DNA from: Ottelia alismoides
Lineage: Eukaryota > Streptophyta > Magnoliopsida > Alismatales > Hydrocharitaceae
NCBI GenBank assembly: GCA_037367405.1
Contig: JAZKJV010009633.1
Location: forward strand, 248,001 to 312,000
Length of the DNA stretch: 64,000 bases
Direction: 5' to 3'
Below the pieces are notes generated by a model. That model searched no databases, was not told where the DNA came from, and was given only the letters and a program-made list of their open reading frames with translations. Made by a program: the position numbers and the translations under genes. Positions 10,300 through 21,541 of the stretch are shown here, piece after piece; position 1 is the first letter of the stretch, and each line of letters opens with the position of its first letter.

Positions 10300-13200
10300 A
10301 TGCTTGGCAGGAGGTCATTAAGGAATCCCCTTACTGATCCCCTTGAATTTGATCCATTCTATCCTCCAAAATCCAAAGTCAAGCCCGAGACAAAATCCAT
10401 GGCTGATGTACCACCTCCTCCCGATCCACTCACTATAATAATGCAGCAATTACAACAAATGGCAGAACGCCAAGAGCTGCAAGATGCCCAAGTTCGACAA
10501 TTGGTAGCACATCAAGGACTAAACAACCCACCACCAATACCGATACGAAATCACTATAATCCTGCTAATCATCAACTCGTACCTGTCATCCAACTCCCTG
10601 CAGAAGCAGGAAACTTTGAAATAAAACCCGCAACTATTTCCTTCCTCCCCAAATTTCGGGGAGAAGAGACCGAGGACCCTATAATGCACCTTCAGGATTT
10701 CGTAGCAGCCTGCGATACACTAAACATAGGGGAGGTAAACAAGGAACATGTTTACCTCCGAGCCTTCCCATTCTCCCTTCAACAAAAAGCAAGCCAATGG
10801 CTTCGTAGCTATGAAGTCCCGATTCGATCATGGACCGAGTTGAGAGAGGCATTCTTAAAGAAATATTTCCCCATTGGTAAGACCAATGCACTTAGGCATG
10901 CCATTTCTCACTTCACCCAAAAACCCGTAGAGCCAATCCATGAAGCTTGGGAAAGATTTAGAGATCTTTTACGCAAATGCCCACATCATGGAATCGAAAA
11001 ATGGAAGCAAGTGCAAATATTTTATGAGGGGTTAACCGAATCATACAAGAGAGTTGTCGACGGCTCTTGCGGAGGCAACTACCTGAATAAGGATGAAAAC
11101 TTTGTATGGCAATTATATGAGGACATGGCAGATAACTCTGTCAATAATTATTCTATAGAGCTCTATAATAGACATAAAAGATCAGTCCAAGCCATAGACT
11201 ATGCAACAACAAATGGAGACACATCCTCGGATATCCAAATCATTGCTTCAAAGTTGGACAAAGTAGAGATGATGGCTAAACAAGTGGATCAATTAACTAA
11301 AACCGTAGGGAGCCTCGTATTAGAAAAAACTACCCCATCAGTTTGCAAGGTAGCCCCTATGGAACCAGAGATGTGCCAACCATCTGTTCCTTCAGAGGAA
11401 CAAATTAATCCTGAAGCAGTTAATTGGGTGCAGGGGAATTCCAATAACAACCCCTATTCCTCCACCTATAATCCAGGATGGAGGAACCATCCAAATTTTG
11501 CATGGAAGGCCCCAACAAACAATAATTCAGGATATCAAGTCACCCAACAAGGGTCAAATCAAAACCAATTCACACAACAAGTCCAGCCACCACTGCAACC
11601 CCTGACTACACCATCACAAGGACTTGCCTCTGATTATCGTGACTTGATGAAACTCATACAACAGCTGGCTCAGAATCAAGTTGAGGTTCAAAAGCAACTA
11701 GCTCAAAGTCAAGTCGAGGTACAAAAACAATTGACCGAGATTCGTTCTCAAATACCACCTCAATCACAACTACCTGCTCAAACGGTACAAAATCCTAACA
11801 ACTCACAAATCCGCCCTCCTGGCTTTTCGCAACAACCTACTCGAGGACCCGTGAGCTTTAGAAATGCAGCTAGTACAAGCAAAAATGAGTCAAATGCATC
11901 TGCCAGTGCCATCCACTTGAGAAGTGGTCGCACCATAAGCACACCTCAAATATCAACCACACAAAACCATCAAACACATGAGAATGATTCGCCAATACAA
12001 GACCAACCATCACCTACTACACAACCACCCTCTGTATCCCCATCACCAACCTTTACACAACCAACTATTCCATTTCCAGAGGCCCTGCGAAGAAAAGTGA
12101 AGAAACGACCTTCGACTCTGACTCATGACTTGGAGAATTTATTCTCCAATGTTATCATACAAATCCCCCTCCTTAAGGCTATAGAACAAGTTCCTGCATA
12201 TTCACGTTTCTTAAAAGCGAAATGCACTCCAAAAAGAAAACCGAGGGGAAAGAAAAAGAATGACCAACACGAGGAAGAGAGGCATGTGTTACCGCTCGCA
12301 TCATCTAATGCCATCTCTCAACTCCTTCCCCTTAAAATGAAAGATCCTGGGGCTCCATTAGTAAAGTGCATCATTGGAGACATGACCTTTGAGCGTACCC
12401 TACTTGATAATGGTGCTTCGATAAATCTCCTCCCAGCTGCCGTACTAAAATATTATGCAGTAGGTCAGTTAAAACCTATTTCTATGATTTTACAATTAGC
12501 TGACAGATCTGTAAAGAGGCCATTAGGAATACTAGAGGACGTTTTAGTCACAGTCCAAGGACATCAGTTCCCAGTCGACTTTATCGTACTAGATATGGAC
12601 CCGGCTAAAACACTTGCTCAAACTCCTATTATACTCGGAAGACCATTCTTAGCCACTGCCAAGGCTCATTTTGACTATGAGGTTGGAAAAGTAGAATTCA
12701 AAGTCAATGGTGAGATTGTTCCTGTCGATCTTGTCACCCCCACATTTCAAGAACACGATACTGAAGATTGCGGATGGATTGAGGAATGTTCGACAATTAA
12801 ACAAATCATTGACGATTTAACTCCTTTAAACCTCGCTAGGGATCCTCTTGAGACGACTTTGACTTTAAATGATAAATTATTTGAAAGAAAACATGTTTTA
12901 GTGGCCGAAACCCTTGATTCCATCAAGAATGAACCCTACGAACCGTTGACAGATTCAGATATCTTAGAACTAGACCAAGCATGGGATGAACTTGATGCTT
13001 TAATTTCTCCTGTCTCAGAAATGATTATGCCCATGCTAGAACCTCCTATTTCGGAATTACTACATAACAGGGAGGAAGACCTTACAATCACCGCACCCAC
13101 CCGCCCCATAAATTCAATAGAAGGTTCCCAAGAGACAATTCAGGTCCCCGTAGTTGAATTAAAACCTTTACCGAAGGACCTAAAATATGTGTTTCTAGAT

Positions 13201-16059
13201 GAAGAAAATAAGGCATACCCGGTAATAATCAATGCCCACTTGGATCTAGATCAAGAAAATAAATTAATGGATGTTTTGAGAAGAAATTCACGGGCAATTG
13301 GTTGGACGATATCTGATCTTAGGGGAATAAGTCCATCACTATGTACCCACCATATTTATTTGGAAGATAATGCAAAACCTTCTCGAGAAATGCAAAGAAG
13401 ATTAAATCCAAATCTACGAGAAGTAGTTAAGAAGGAAATATGCAAATGGCTAGGTGCAGGGATCATCTACCCAATATCAGATAGTCGATGGATCAGCCCT
13501 TTACAAGTTGTACCGAAGAAAGCTGGTCTGACTATAGTCACCAATGATCAGGGTAAAGAGATCCCCACTCGTACAACCACTTCGTGGAGGGTTTGTGTTG
13601 ATTACAGGAAATTAAACCTTGCCACGAAGAAGGACCACTTCCCTCTCCCATTCATAGATCAAATTATTGAGAGACTAGCGGGGAGGGAATATTTTTGTTT
13701 TCTCGATGGTTACTCAGGTTATAATCAGGTAGCTATTGCACCTGAAGACCAAGAGAAAACAACATTTACATGTCCTTACGGTACATTTGCCTTTCGTCGG
13801 ATGCCCTTTGGGCTGTGTAATGCGCCGGCTACCTTCCAACGATGTATGCTAGCCGTATTTGCCGATATGGTGGGAGATTTTATGGAAGTATTTATGGATG
13901 ATTTCTCTGTATTCGGTGATTCCTTTGATGAATGCCTTGGATTTCTTGATCGAGTATTGCAAAAATGCATTGAGGTGAATCTAGTCTTATCGTGGGAAAA
14001 ATCACATTTTATGGTCACCAAGGGCATTGTTCTAGGTCACATTGTCTCTAAAAAAGGAATGGAGGTTGACCCATCGAAAATTGAGACTATAACTCACCTC
14101 TTCCCACCTACATCACTGAAAGGTGTTCGATCTTTTCTAGGACATGTTGGCTTCTATAGAAGATTCATAAAGGATTTTTCAAAAATTGCTAAACCTCTTA
14201 CTGAGTTACTCTCAAAGGATCGAACTTTTGAATTTTCTGAAGATGCCCTTAGATCCTTTGAGACATTAAAAAGGTCTATCACTGAAGCACCCATTTTACA
14301 GTCCCCTGATTGGACCTTAGACTTTGAAATAATGTGTGATGCATCAGATTATGCAGTAGGAGCTGTACTAGGTCAACGAAAAGATGGCAAACCAGTTGCT
14401 ATCCATTACGCTAGCAGAACACTTGACGATGCACAAAAAAACTACACAGTCACTGAAAAAGAATTGCTAGCAGTTGTCTTTGCACTTGAAAAATTTAGGT
14501 CATACCTGCTGGGTTCACGTGTGGTTGTTTACACTGACCACACCGCACTGCGCCACCTACTTTCCAAGAAAGATTCGAAACCACGATTGATTAGATGGAT
14601 ACTCTTGCTACAAGAATTTGATATTGAAATCAAAGATAAGGTAGGAGCACAAAACGTTGTGGCCGACCATCTCTCCAGACTCCATGAGTCTGAAACCAAA
14701 CAAACCGACCAACTCATTCCCATATTAGAAACCTTTCCTGATGAATCCATCCTTGCCATATCACAACTACCGTGGTTTGCTGATATGGTAAACTACTTGG
14801 TCACATCTCGAATTCCTGATGATTGGCCTAAGGCAAAACGAGATCGATTCATAGCCGACTCTCGATACTACCATTGGGAAGATCCTTTATTATTTAGGGA
14901 AGGGAGCGACTGCATATGGAGACGTTGTATACCTGAGTCTGAAATTTCGAGTGTCCTATCTCATTGCCACACTTTTGGGTGTGGTGGACATCACTCTGGA
15001 AAACGTACAGCTGCAAAAGTACTCCAATGTGGTTTTTTCTGGCCTACTTTATTTAAAGATGCCCATGATTTTGTGAAATCATGCCCTACATGTCAAACTA
15101 CAGGAACTATGACAAAAAGAGACATGATGCCTCTAAATCCTATCCATGTAGTTGAAATTTTTGATGCATGGGGCATTGACTTCATGGGTCCCTTCACTCA
15201 ATCAAATGGTTACCTATATATCCTTCTTGCAGTCGACTACGTCTCCAGATGGGTCGAAGCCATACCTACTCGTGCTGCCGATAGTGCAACAGTAATCAAG
15301 TTCTTGAATGATTTATTTGCTCGCTTCGGCATACCTAAGGTCATTATAAGTGACGGGGGTTCGCATTTCCTTAATAACTCGGTACGAAAACTAATGAAGA
15401 ATAATGGAATTGAACATCGAGTTTCTACCGCCTATCATCCCCAAACTAATGGCTTAGCTGAGGTCTCTAATCGAGAAATAAAAACCATTCTACAAAAAAT
15501 TGTTCGCTCTGATCGCAAAGATTGGTCCCAACACCTTAATACAGCATTATGGGCCTATCGCACTGCTTATAAGGCTCCTCTAGGGATGAGTCCATATCGC
15601 ATCGTTTATGGAAAACCTTGTCATCTACCCGTCGAGATCCATCATAAATCATTATGGGCTATAAAAAAATGTAACCTTGATTTAACCCAAGCCGGTCATA
15701 GTCGACTACTTGACCTTAATGAGTTAACTGAGCTTCGCTGCCGAGCATATGATAACAGCCTTATTTATAAGGAAAAGGTTAAAATTTGGCATGATGCCAA
15801 CATTTCTCACAAAACCTTTTCCATTGGTCAAAAAGTATGGTTGTTTGATGCCAAGCTAAAGCTCTTTCCAGGAAAGCTTAGATCAAAGTGGAAAGGTCCA
15901 TACATTGTCACACAAGTTTTTGATAATGGGTCTGTTGAAATAGTCGATTCTAAAACATCTACCACCCTTAGAGTGAATGGACAACGCCTCAAACCTGTCA
16001 TTGAATCCGAAAAATCAATGCCTGTTTCAGAAACCCATGTTCTGCAAAACCACTCATGA
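10300..16059 (+). CDS. gag-pol: Element A Gag-Pol polyprotein, intact
   Basis: This single frame of 1919 codons encodes all proteins for retrotransposition in the order Gag, protease, reverse transcriptase, RNase H, integrase. The ATG at 10300 is chosen because its MLGRRSLR start is conserved in element C; upstream in-frame codons are not ATG. Gag capsid-like sequence starts near FLPKFRG (residue 115), and LRSGR at 540-544 is an Athila hallmark. The protease motif LLDNGAS has its catalytic Asp at 703. The reverse transcriptase FMDD motif is at 1198-1201 and the first RNase H Asp (CDASD) at 1347. The integrase shows an HCH...HH...CPTC zinc-binding region (1555-1598) and D1627, D1685 and E1721, spaced DD35E. 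The C-terminus ends with a KWKGPY module and no chromodomain. No stop or frameshift separates Gag from Pol, so cleavage by the protease is expected. No zinc knuckle was seen in Gag. Confidence 0.96.
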   Translation: MLGRRSLRNPLTDPLEFDPFYPPKSKVKPETKSMADVPPPPDPLTIIMQQLQQMAERQELQDAQVRQLVAHQGLNNPPPIPIRNHYNPANHQLVPVIQLPAEAGNFEIKPATISFLPKFRGEETEDPIMHLQDFVAACDTLNIGEVNKEHVYLRAFPFSLQQKASQWLRSYEVPIRSWTELREAFLKKYFPIGKTNALRHAISHFTQKPVEPIHEAWERFRDLLRKCPHHGIEKWKQVQIFYEGLTESYKRVVDGSCGGNYLNKDENFVWQLYEDMADNSVNNYSIELYNRHKRSVQAIDYATTNGDTSSDIQIIASKLDKVEMMAKQVDQLTKTVGSLVLEKTTPSVCKVAPMEPEMCQPSVPSEEQINPEAVNWVQGNSNNNPYSSTYNPGWRNHPNFAWKAPTNNNSGYQVTQQGSNQNQFTQQVQPPLQPLTTPSQGLASDYRDLMKLIQQLAQNQVEVQKQLAQSQVEVQKQLTEIRSQIPPQSQLPAQTVQNPNNSQIRPPGFSQQPTRGPVSFRNAASTSKNESNASASAIHLRSGRTISTPQISTTQNHQTHENDSPIQDQPSPTTQPPSVSPSPTFTQPTIPFPEALRRKVKKRPSTLTHDLENLFSNVIIQIPLLKAIEQVPAYSRFLKAKCTPKRKPRGKKKNDQHEEERHVLPLASSNAISQLLPLKMKDPGAPLVKCIIGDMTFERTLLDNGASINLLPAAVLKYYAVGQLKPISMILQLADRSVKRPLGILEDVLVTVQGHQFPVDFIVLDMDPAKTLAQTPIILGRPFLATAKAHFDYEVGKVEFKVNGEIVPVDLVTPTFQEHDTEDCGWIEECSTIKQIIDDLTPLNLARDPLETTLTLNDKLFERKHVLVAETLDSIKNEPYEPLTDSDILELDQAWDELDALISPVSEMIMPMLEPPISELLHNREEDLTITAPTRPINSIEGSQETIQVPVVELKPLPKDLKYVFLDEENKAYPVIINAHLDLDQENKLMDVLRRNSRAIGWTISDLRGISPSLCTHHIYLEDNAKPSREMQRRLNPNLREVVKKEICKWLGAGIIYPISDSRWISPLQVVPKKAGLTIVTNDQGKEIPTRTTTSWRVCVDYRKLNLATKKDHFPLPFIDQIIERLAGREYFCFLDGYSGYNQVAIAPEDQEKTTFTCPYGTFAFRRMPFGLCNAPATFQRCMLAVFADMVGDFMEVFMDDFSVFGDSFDECLGFLDRVLQKCIEVNLVLSWEKSHFMVTKGIVLGHIVSKKGMEVDPSKIETITHLFPPTSLKGVRSFLGHVGFYRRFIKDFSKIAKPLTELLSKDRTFEFSEDALRSFETLKRSITEAPILQSPDWTLDFEIMCDASDYAVGAVLGQRKDGKPVAIHYASRTLDDAQKNYTVTEKELLAVVFALEKFRSYLLGSRVVVYTDHTALRHLLSKKDSKPRLIRWILLLQEFDIEIKDKVGAQNVVADHLSRLHESETKQTDQLIPILETFPDESILAISQLPWFADMVNYLVTSRIPDDWPKAKRDRFIADSRYYHWEDPLLFREGSDCIWRRCIPESEISSVLSHCHTFGCGGHHSGKRTAAKVLQCGFFWPTLFKDAHDFVKSCPTCQTTGTMTKRDMMPLNPIHVVEIFDAWGIDFMGPFTQSNGYLYILLAVDYVSRWVEAIPTRAADSATVIKFLNDLFARFGIPKVIISDGGSHFLNNSVRKLMKNNGIEHRVSTAYHPQTNGLAEVSNREIKTILQKIVRSDRKDWSQHLNTALWAYRTAYKAPLGMSPYRIVYGKPCHLPVEIHHKSLWAIKKCNLDLTQAGHSRLLDLNELTELRCRAYDNSLIYKEKVKIWHDANISHKTFSIGQKVWLFDAKLKLFPGKLRSKWKGPYIVTQVFDNGSVEIVDSKTSTTLRVNGQRLKPVIESEKSMPVSETHVLQNHS

Positions 16060-16153
16060 GGCACTCATTTCTTTGTTCACTGTTCATCTCCTCTCATACA
16101 TCATCCCATAACTAGTTTACTGCATATGCATTTACCATGAGGGCATGGCAAAT

Positions 16154-16170
16154 CTTAAGCATGGGGGGGA
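16154..16170 (+). other. Internal polypurine-tract-like copy in element A
   Basis: CTTAAGCATGGGGGGGA lies about 95 bp after the pol stop and nearly repeats the terminal tract CTTAAGCATGGGGGTA. It may be a second plus-strand primer site, or a leftover of a duplication. Confidence 0.5.
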
Positions 16171-16907
16171 CACTATCCAAAAAAAAAAATTGCATGCATA
16201 TAGCATCACATTCATTTGCATGTTTTCCCTACTTCAACTCTCTACGTTTACATATAAGGAGAATAATAGCCTCACCATTAAATACTGCATGAAGTATGAG
16301 ATTTGAAGTGATTCTAATCTTAGAATGCTTATGACTCTCTCTTGTCCTTTTGCATTTAAATCAAGAGACTTAGCCTCGATTCAACTTTCAACACTTGGTA
16401 TCAATAATGAGCTTAAACATTATATACTGAAAAGATCAGAAGCTTTGTACTGCGACACTAGCTTGACATACAAAAGGCTAAGGGGGTCTGATGATGGTTG
16501 TGCTCAGAGTTTGTGAGATGGTGAGCTTACATGGAGTAGAGGAGTAGGGAGTGTTCCACCAAATATATGTGAGGAAGAGAGTCCACCATAATATGTAAGG
16601 GAGTGTTCCCAACTGGTCAAGCAATTTCCCATTACACACAATTATTGTACACACTTAAAACCTTCACTTACCAGCCTATTGCTTGCCTTTCTACATACTT
16701 CTCAAACCCACCACTTCTTTAAAAGTCTTCCATTAATATTCTGTATTGTTCATTTCATTCGACTTCTTTATCCCTCTTCTTCTATTGTGCATCAAAAGAG
16801 AAATATTCTTCAAAATTCTATTCTCCATCTACAACAAAATACATGTCCTTTTATATTTTCAAGTCCCAAAAGAAAACATTAAAGCACATTGGTTCTCTTG
16901 AAAAGTG

Positions 16908-17061
16908 AAGAGAGATATTACAAAAAAAAAGAAGAAGAAGAAAAGAAGAAGTACTGCAAAAAAAAGAAGCAAAAGAAGTATAGCAAAAAAAAACATTGCA
17001 AAAAAAAAAAAAAGAAAGAGGAAGAAGAAGAAGAAGAAAGAAGAAGAGAAAACCAAGAGAA
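16908..17061. repeat. Purine-rich GAA/A-tract microsatellite
   Basis: About 150 bp consist almost only of A and G on the plus strand, with GAA runs and A tracts separated by short TACTGC, TAGC and CATTGC interruptions. It gives spurious lysine/glutamate-rich frames in several phases. Triplex or nucleosome-excluding properties are possible but untested. Confidence 0.85.
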
Positions 17062-17664
17062 CCATTGTGCTAATATTCTCTTCTCATGCCATCTATATTT
17101 TCCTCTACTATTCAACAAAATTATTTTATAATGAACATTTATTCTATATTATACCACTCTCATATCCATACACCGAAATCTGAGCAAAAGTCATCTCCAC
17201 CAAATAAGCCTAAACCTAAATATTTCTCAAATCAACCTATTAATTTTTCTTGCTGGCCAGTTGGAGGAAGTTGGGATGAGTGTTACATTAATTATGAAGT
17301 TGGAGCTTGTGAGAGTACACTGAGCCCCCATCTCGGGCATTTCCTGGCTTAGTGTATCAGAGCTAGAGGTTTGTGGATGAAAGTACTTGGTCAATTCAGT
17401 ACATTTGACACTTGAGTCTATCCTCAAGTCTAATGACATTATTGATACTAGGAGTCATTAATCAGAATCGAGAAAGTCTCTACATTAATTCATATCTTAA
17501 GGACACTTGAGATAATCAAGTATTGTAGGAAGAAATTCATTTCTACTCTTTAACTTTATGAAAATAAGGGTAAATTTTTGTCACCCTCAGAGGCTATTCT
17601 CTTCCTATATGTCTACAATAGAGTGATAAGATTCTTCCTTTGTATTTGCTAGGGACTAGCAAAA

Positions 17665-17680
17665 CTTAAGCATGGGGGTA
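17665..17680 (+). other. Element A polypurine tract
   Basis: CTTAAGCATGGGGGTA ends at the base before the 3' LTR. It primes plus-strand synthesis. The motif is related to the TTAAGTATAGGGGGG tract of C and D. Confidence 0.85.
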
Positions 17681-19417
17681 TGATGAATCTCCGATTCATT
17701 ATATAACTATGTCAAAGATAACCAATTCCATAAGATAAATCATATTTTCTGTGATGTATAATAATTTTAAAGAGTACTATTACATGCATTAAGCATACCA
17801 ATTTGCATGCATTTGTCAAATCACTCACATGGGCAGTCACCTAGTACTCTTCGATACACATCGATTTATGCACCGATCAAGAAAAGGAGACTAGAGGGAA
17901 AAGGTATTTGGAACCACTCAGACCAATTATAAAAATACTCTTCCTCCTCAATTTCCTCTTGTTATCTATGGTGATCCATCGTGACATATTGGATACATTA
18001 TGATGATTTTGGAAAAACCATCGACTTATTTTTAATCATCAATAATGTTCTAACATATCTAATTAATGATAAGGAGAATGGAATTTTCCATAAAAACTTT
18101 TGTGCAAATTTATTACACCGGGATACATGAAGAACAAGCACTATGGTGACCCCCTCTAAACATAACTGCCCATCATCACTACTATATCTCCATTATTTTT
18201 AATATATATATATATATCAAATAATATGAAATCTTAATATTCTCACTTTAAGCAAATCTACATCTAATCCTACTTTATTTTTTATCCTAAAAAATAAAGC
18301 CCCACCCATTAGGATGACTAAAGTAGCCAACAATTGGCTAGGAATATTAGCCGTTGCAACTAATGGAGATGGCCAACGTGGGTGTTAAATTCAATTATGG
18401 AGAAAAGGCATTATTAATGGGTGGCGTAACAACCATAGGGGTGAAGAGATGCCATTAGTGTGAAAGGGCATACACGTTAATGGGAAAGGGCATGATTGCC
18501 TTAGGTGTAAATTGGAGAGATGTGAATTCCATTCGAATGGATGCATCCCTTGGCTGAAAATGACCATGATGGATATAAATACCATATGAGAGGGGCTTTG
18601 GAGGGCATCCGAGTATTCCATAGAGTTCCGAAGCATCTCCTTCATTCCATCATTCCGTCACCATCATCAAACAAAATTCTACCACCATAAATAATCATAC
18701 ATCGACGAAGTATCGAAGTAATCTCGTCGACTTGTGCATTCGGACCCCCAGTGAATCCGACTCCTGAGGCTCCACCCCGAGTGCCGCCAAAAAATCATCC
18801 AGCACCAACCATCATTTATTCGGCCCCTCTGCGAATCCGACTCCAGAGGCTTCCTCCCGAGCCGCCGATCATCATATTTCTATTTCGCTTTTATTTTATT
18901 ACTTTATATTTTTATCTGTCTTATTTTGTTATCTTCTCTTTCGTGCAGGATTTCGTCAAAACTATCGCGACGATCCATATCTAACGGCGATTATCTTCGA
19001 CTCTTGGAGAACTGGGACGTGACACGAGGTTTGAGCTCGATTCGCGGTTGTAATCGCATCCAACTCACCTCGCCAGGATATCCAATTTCGCGAAGAGTTA
19101 GCGCGTACGAGTCCATTTGGAAGTTGCCGCATAGAAGGGGAGCGATCAGGACTTACATACATGCACTATTGCCTTCTCCTATTTTCATTTCGATTTTTGT
19201 TATTCAAACATTTTGCAAATTTATAAAAAGTATTTTTATAATAAAGTGCAGAATTTTCCTGTCTCTGTGGATCGACCCTGACTTACCCTATACATTGCCT
19301 TGTGCATAATATAGCTAAGTCTGGTAATTTATTTGTTCGAAGTGTATTTTTGTGGGTTCTCAACGACTATCCGACGTAAAAATCGGGTACTTATACCCTC
19401 GAAAATACGCTTCAACA
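17681..19417 (+). repeat. Element A 3' LTR
   Basis: It is almost identical to 7737-9480, with about seven substitutions by eye and a shorter TA repeat near 18200. It carries the same TATAAATA box (18574-18581). It ends CTTCAACA and is followed by the duplicated GCTCG at 19418-19422. Confidence 0.96.
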
Positions 19418-21541
19418 GCTCGCCACAGAGGAGCCCCATCTCCACCTCCAGGAGTTTCTGATGATCTGCAGCACAGTCCACGACCGTCAAGTGGACCAGG
19501 ATACCATCCGGATGATTGACTTCCCCTTCTCCTTAGCAGATAGAGCAACCACCGGGCTGAAGCATTTAGGGAAGTTTGTCTACACCTGGGAGCAGCTCCG
19601 CACCGAGTACTTTCATAAGTACTATCCCCTCGGGCGGACGAACGCCGCTAGAGCCCTGATCAACAACTTCTCCATGCTCCCCAATGAGTAGTTTCACGAG
19701 GCATGGGAGAGGTTTTGAGAGCTGACCGACAGATGCCCGCACCACGACATTTCCAAGCCGAACCTTGTTCAGAGCTTTTTCAGCGGGCTGACACCAGAGC
19801 TTCAGGGCTTGGTGAACGCTTCTTGTGGCGGGTCTTACTTCGCCAAGGATCACGATCAGGTCTGGGATATCTACGAGGAGATGGCCGAGAACTATATGGT
19901 GATGTCCCAGACCCGATTGTACACTCAGGGCAGACCCCACAGCCACAGACCGTGCAGTACCAGAGGATAGCACGGGTCGACGCCGGTCCATCCAGTTCGT
20001 CAGCGGTAGCAGCAGCACAGGCCGAGTCCTCAGCCGCAGACATGGGGATTATCAGCGAGAAGCTGGACCGGATGGAGATTATCGAGAAGAAGCAGTGCCA
20101 GGGCATCACGCAGATGAAGCAGATGGCACAGACTCTGAGTGACCTGAAGACACAGCTCATGTGTCTCCAGGAGGCACAAATGGCTTCACAGCCTCGTCTT
20201 CAGGCACGAGGCGATCCGAGTAGCAGCAACAGCTCGTCCCAACGCTCCAGCTCCCACCAGCAGCCTAGACAGGTTCATCTTGTACAGGCGGAGCCGTACC
20301 AGCAGCCGCAGCTCACGTACCAGGCACCACCATCCACTGACACTCAGATGGTGGTATACCAGCCGGATCAGCCTCTGGCCAGTGCTTCCACCACCCCAGT
20401 ACGATGCAGAGTCGTTGATGGATGTCAACGAGATTTGGTACGACCTCCCCCAGCCCAGTATCCGACGAGACCATCCCGGATTCCGTTGGGCGGCCAGAGG
20501 TGCCCAGCCCCAGCAGCAACCGTCAGGTCAGGGTGGCCAGTATAGCCATCAGAGGGATCACTAGCAGCAGCAACCCCCAGCCTATACCCAGCCACAGCCA
20601 CGGCAGTCACCGCAGTATTGTCCTCGTCCCTATCAGCAAGGATAGTCTTGGAGGCATGATCAGCCGCCTCAGCCGCAGCATCAGCCACATTCTTACCCCT
20701 CTCAGCCACAGCACTAGCAGCCTCACTACCAGAGAGGCTACCCGTCAGGTTCTCATGGGCCATCCTATGAGAGCCCCGCCTTGGATGACATAGTCCGCCT
20801 TCTCACAGATCAGCAGGCTACTTTTCGACGGGAGATGGATGAGTTCCGCCAGGAGATGCGAGACATCGTGAGAGGGAAGGCCACCATCCCTGCCCAGATT
20901 GAGCCGAATCCCAACAACCTGAAGAGGAAATCTGAGCAGGTAGCTTGTACTGAGAATGCCACTCCGAGTGATACTTTTGGTGATATGTCTGCATATCTTT
21001 TTGATGCTGATTTTGTCACACTTAGGAGCGGTAGGATGCCAGCAGGCGGTGACTCGTCTGAGCGACACCCTGAGGATACATCCAGAGCGCAGGCGAGGAG
21101 GAGAGCGGTACTGAGGCCGCTAGAGATGATGACGGTGGTACTGATGCCACCACGGATGCTGATCCCACCGGCGGTACTGAGGTCGTCGTTTCACCAGTTG
21201 GAGGAGGTGGCACTGAGGCCACCCGTGTTGCCGAGCCAGAGCGCGGTACTGAGGCCGCCCGTCTACCAGCCGATGGTGGTGTTGATGCCACCAGTTCTTC
21301 TGAGATTCCTGTTGTTTTTCCTGTTACTGATGTATCTCGGAACACTTCTGTGAATAAAGGAAAGGGTTTATTTTCTTTCGGTCCCACTATGGTGCATGAT
21401 GTATGTGTGGATCCGGCCGTCGAGCCGTGTCCTTCATCTAAGAAGGACCCTGTGATCCCCTTCCCTAGAGCCCTTCAGATGGGGAAGGGGAAGAAAAATG
21501 AAAATCCAAAAAAGAGAGAGCAAGAAGAGTTCAGCTTGTAG
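19418..21541 (+). pseudogene. gag: Element C gag, continuation after element A
   Basis: The frame broken at 7736 resumes here. Capsid-like sequence (QEFLMICSTVHD, WEQLRTEYFHKYYPLGRTNA, CPHHDISKPNLVQSFFSGL, SCGGSYFAKD) matches the Gag of A and D. A glutamine-rich region follows, then FVTLRSGRMP near 21010. Frames shift near 19940, 20400 and 21090. Stops are TAG at 19689, 20562, 20643, 20715 and 21539, and TGA at 19716. After LRSGR comes an acidic, degenerate GGTEA/GGTDAT repeat (about 21095-21290). The end (EEFSL-stop-MIDRF) leads into the protease region. Confidence 0.85.

Larger units (their letters stand above)
16060..17680 (+). other. Element A 3' untranslated region
   Basis: This 1.6-kb stretch between pol and the 3' LTR occupies the place where some Athila elements carry an env-like frame; no such protein is visible. 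It contains an internal polypurine-tract-like site (16154-16170), a purine-rich GAA microsatellite (16908-17061), a small inverted repeat (ACTTGA/TCAAGT near 17410) and the terminal polypurine tract at its end. The small frames over the GAA repeat are low-complexity translations. Confidence 0.7.
7737..19417 (+). mobile_element. Element A: complete young Athila-like Ty3/gypsy retrotransposon
   Basis: The 11.7-kb element has 1744- and 1737-bp LTRs, an exact tRNA-Asp primer site, one intact gag-pol frame, a 1.6-kb 3' untranslated region and a polypurine tract. It is bounded by the exact duplication GCTCG. The LTRs differ by about seven substitutions plus a TA-repeat length change by eye, roughly 0.4 %, which implies recent insertion. 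It is inserted in plus orientation in the gag of element C. No env-like reading frame is present, unlike in some Athila members. All visible parts look functional, so it may be autonomous. Confidence 0.95.

Noticed and set aside
16889..17183. Lysine/glutamate-rich short frames in several phases
   Set aside because: They are translations of the GAA/A microsatellite; all frames of a purine tract give such peptides.
16060..17680. Possible env-like frame in element A
   Set aside because: No frame above about 90 codons, no signal peptide and no convincing membrane protein; the T-rich minus-strand frame (17065-16859) is the complement of the purine tract.
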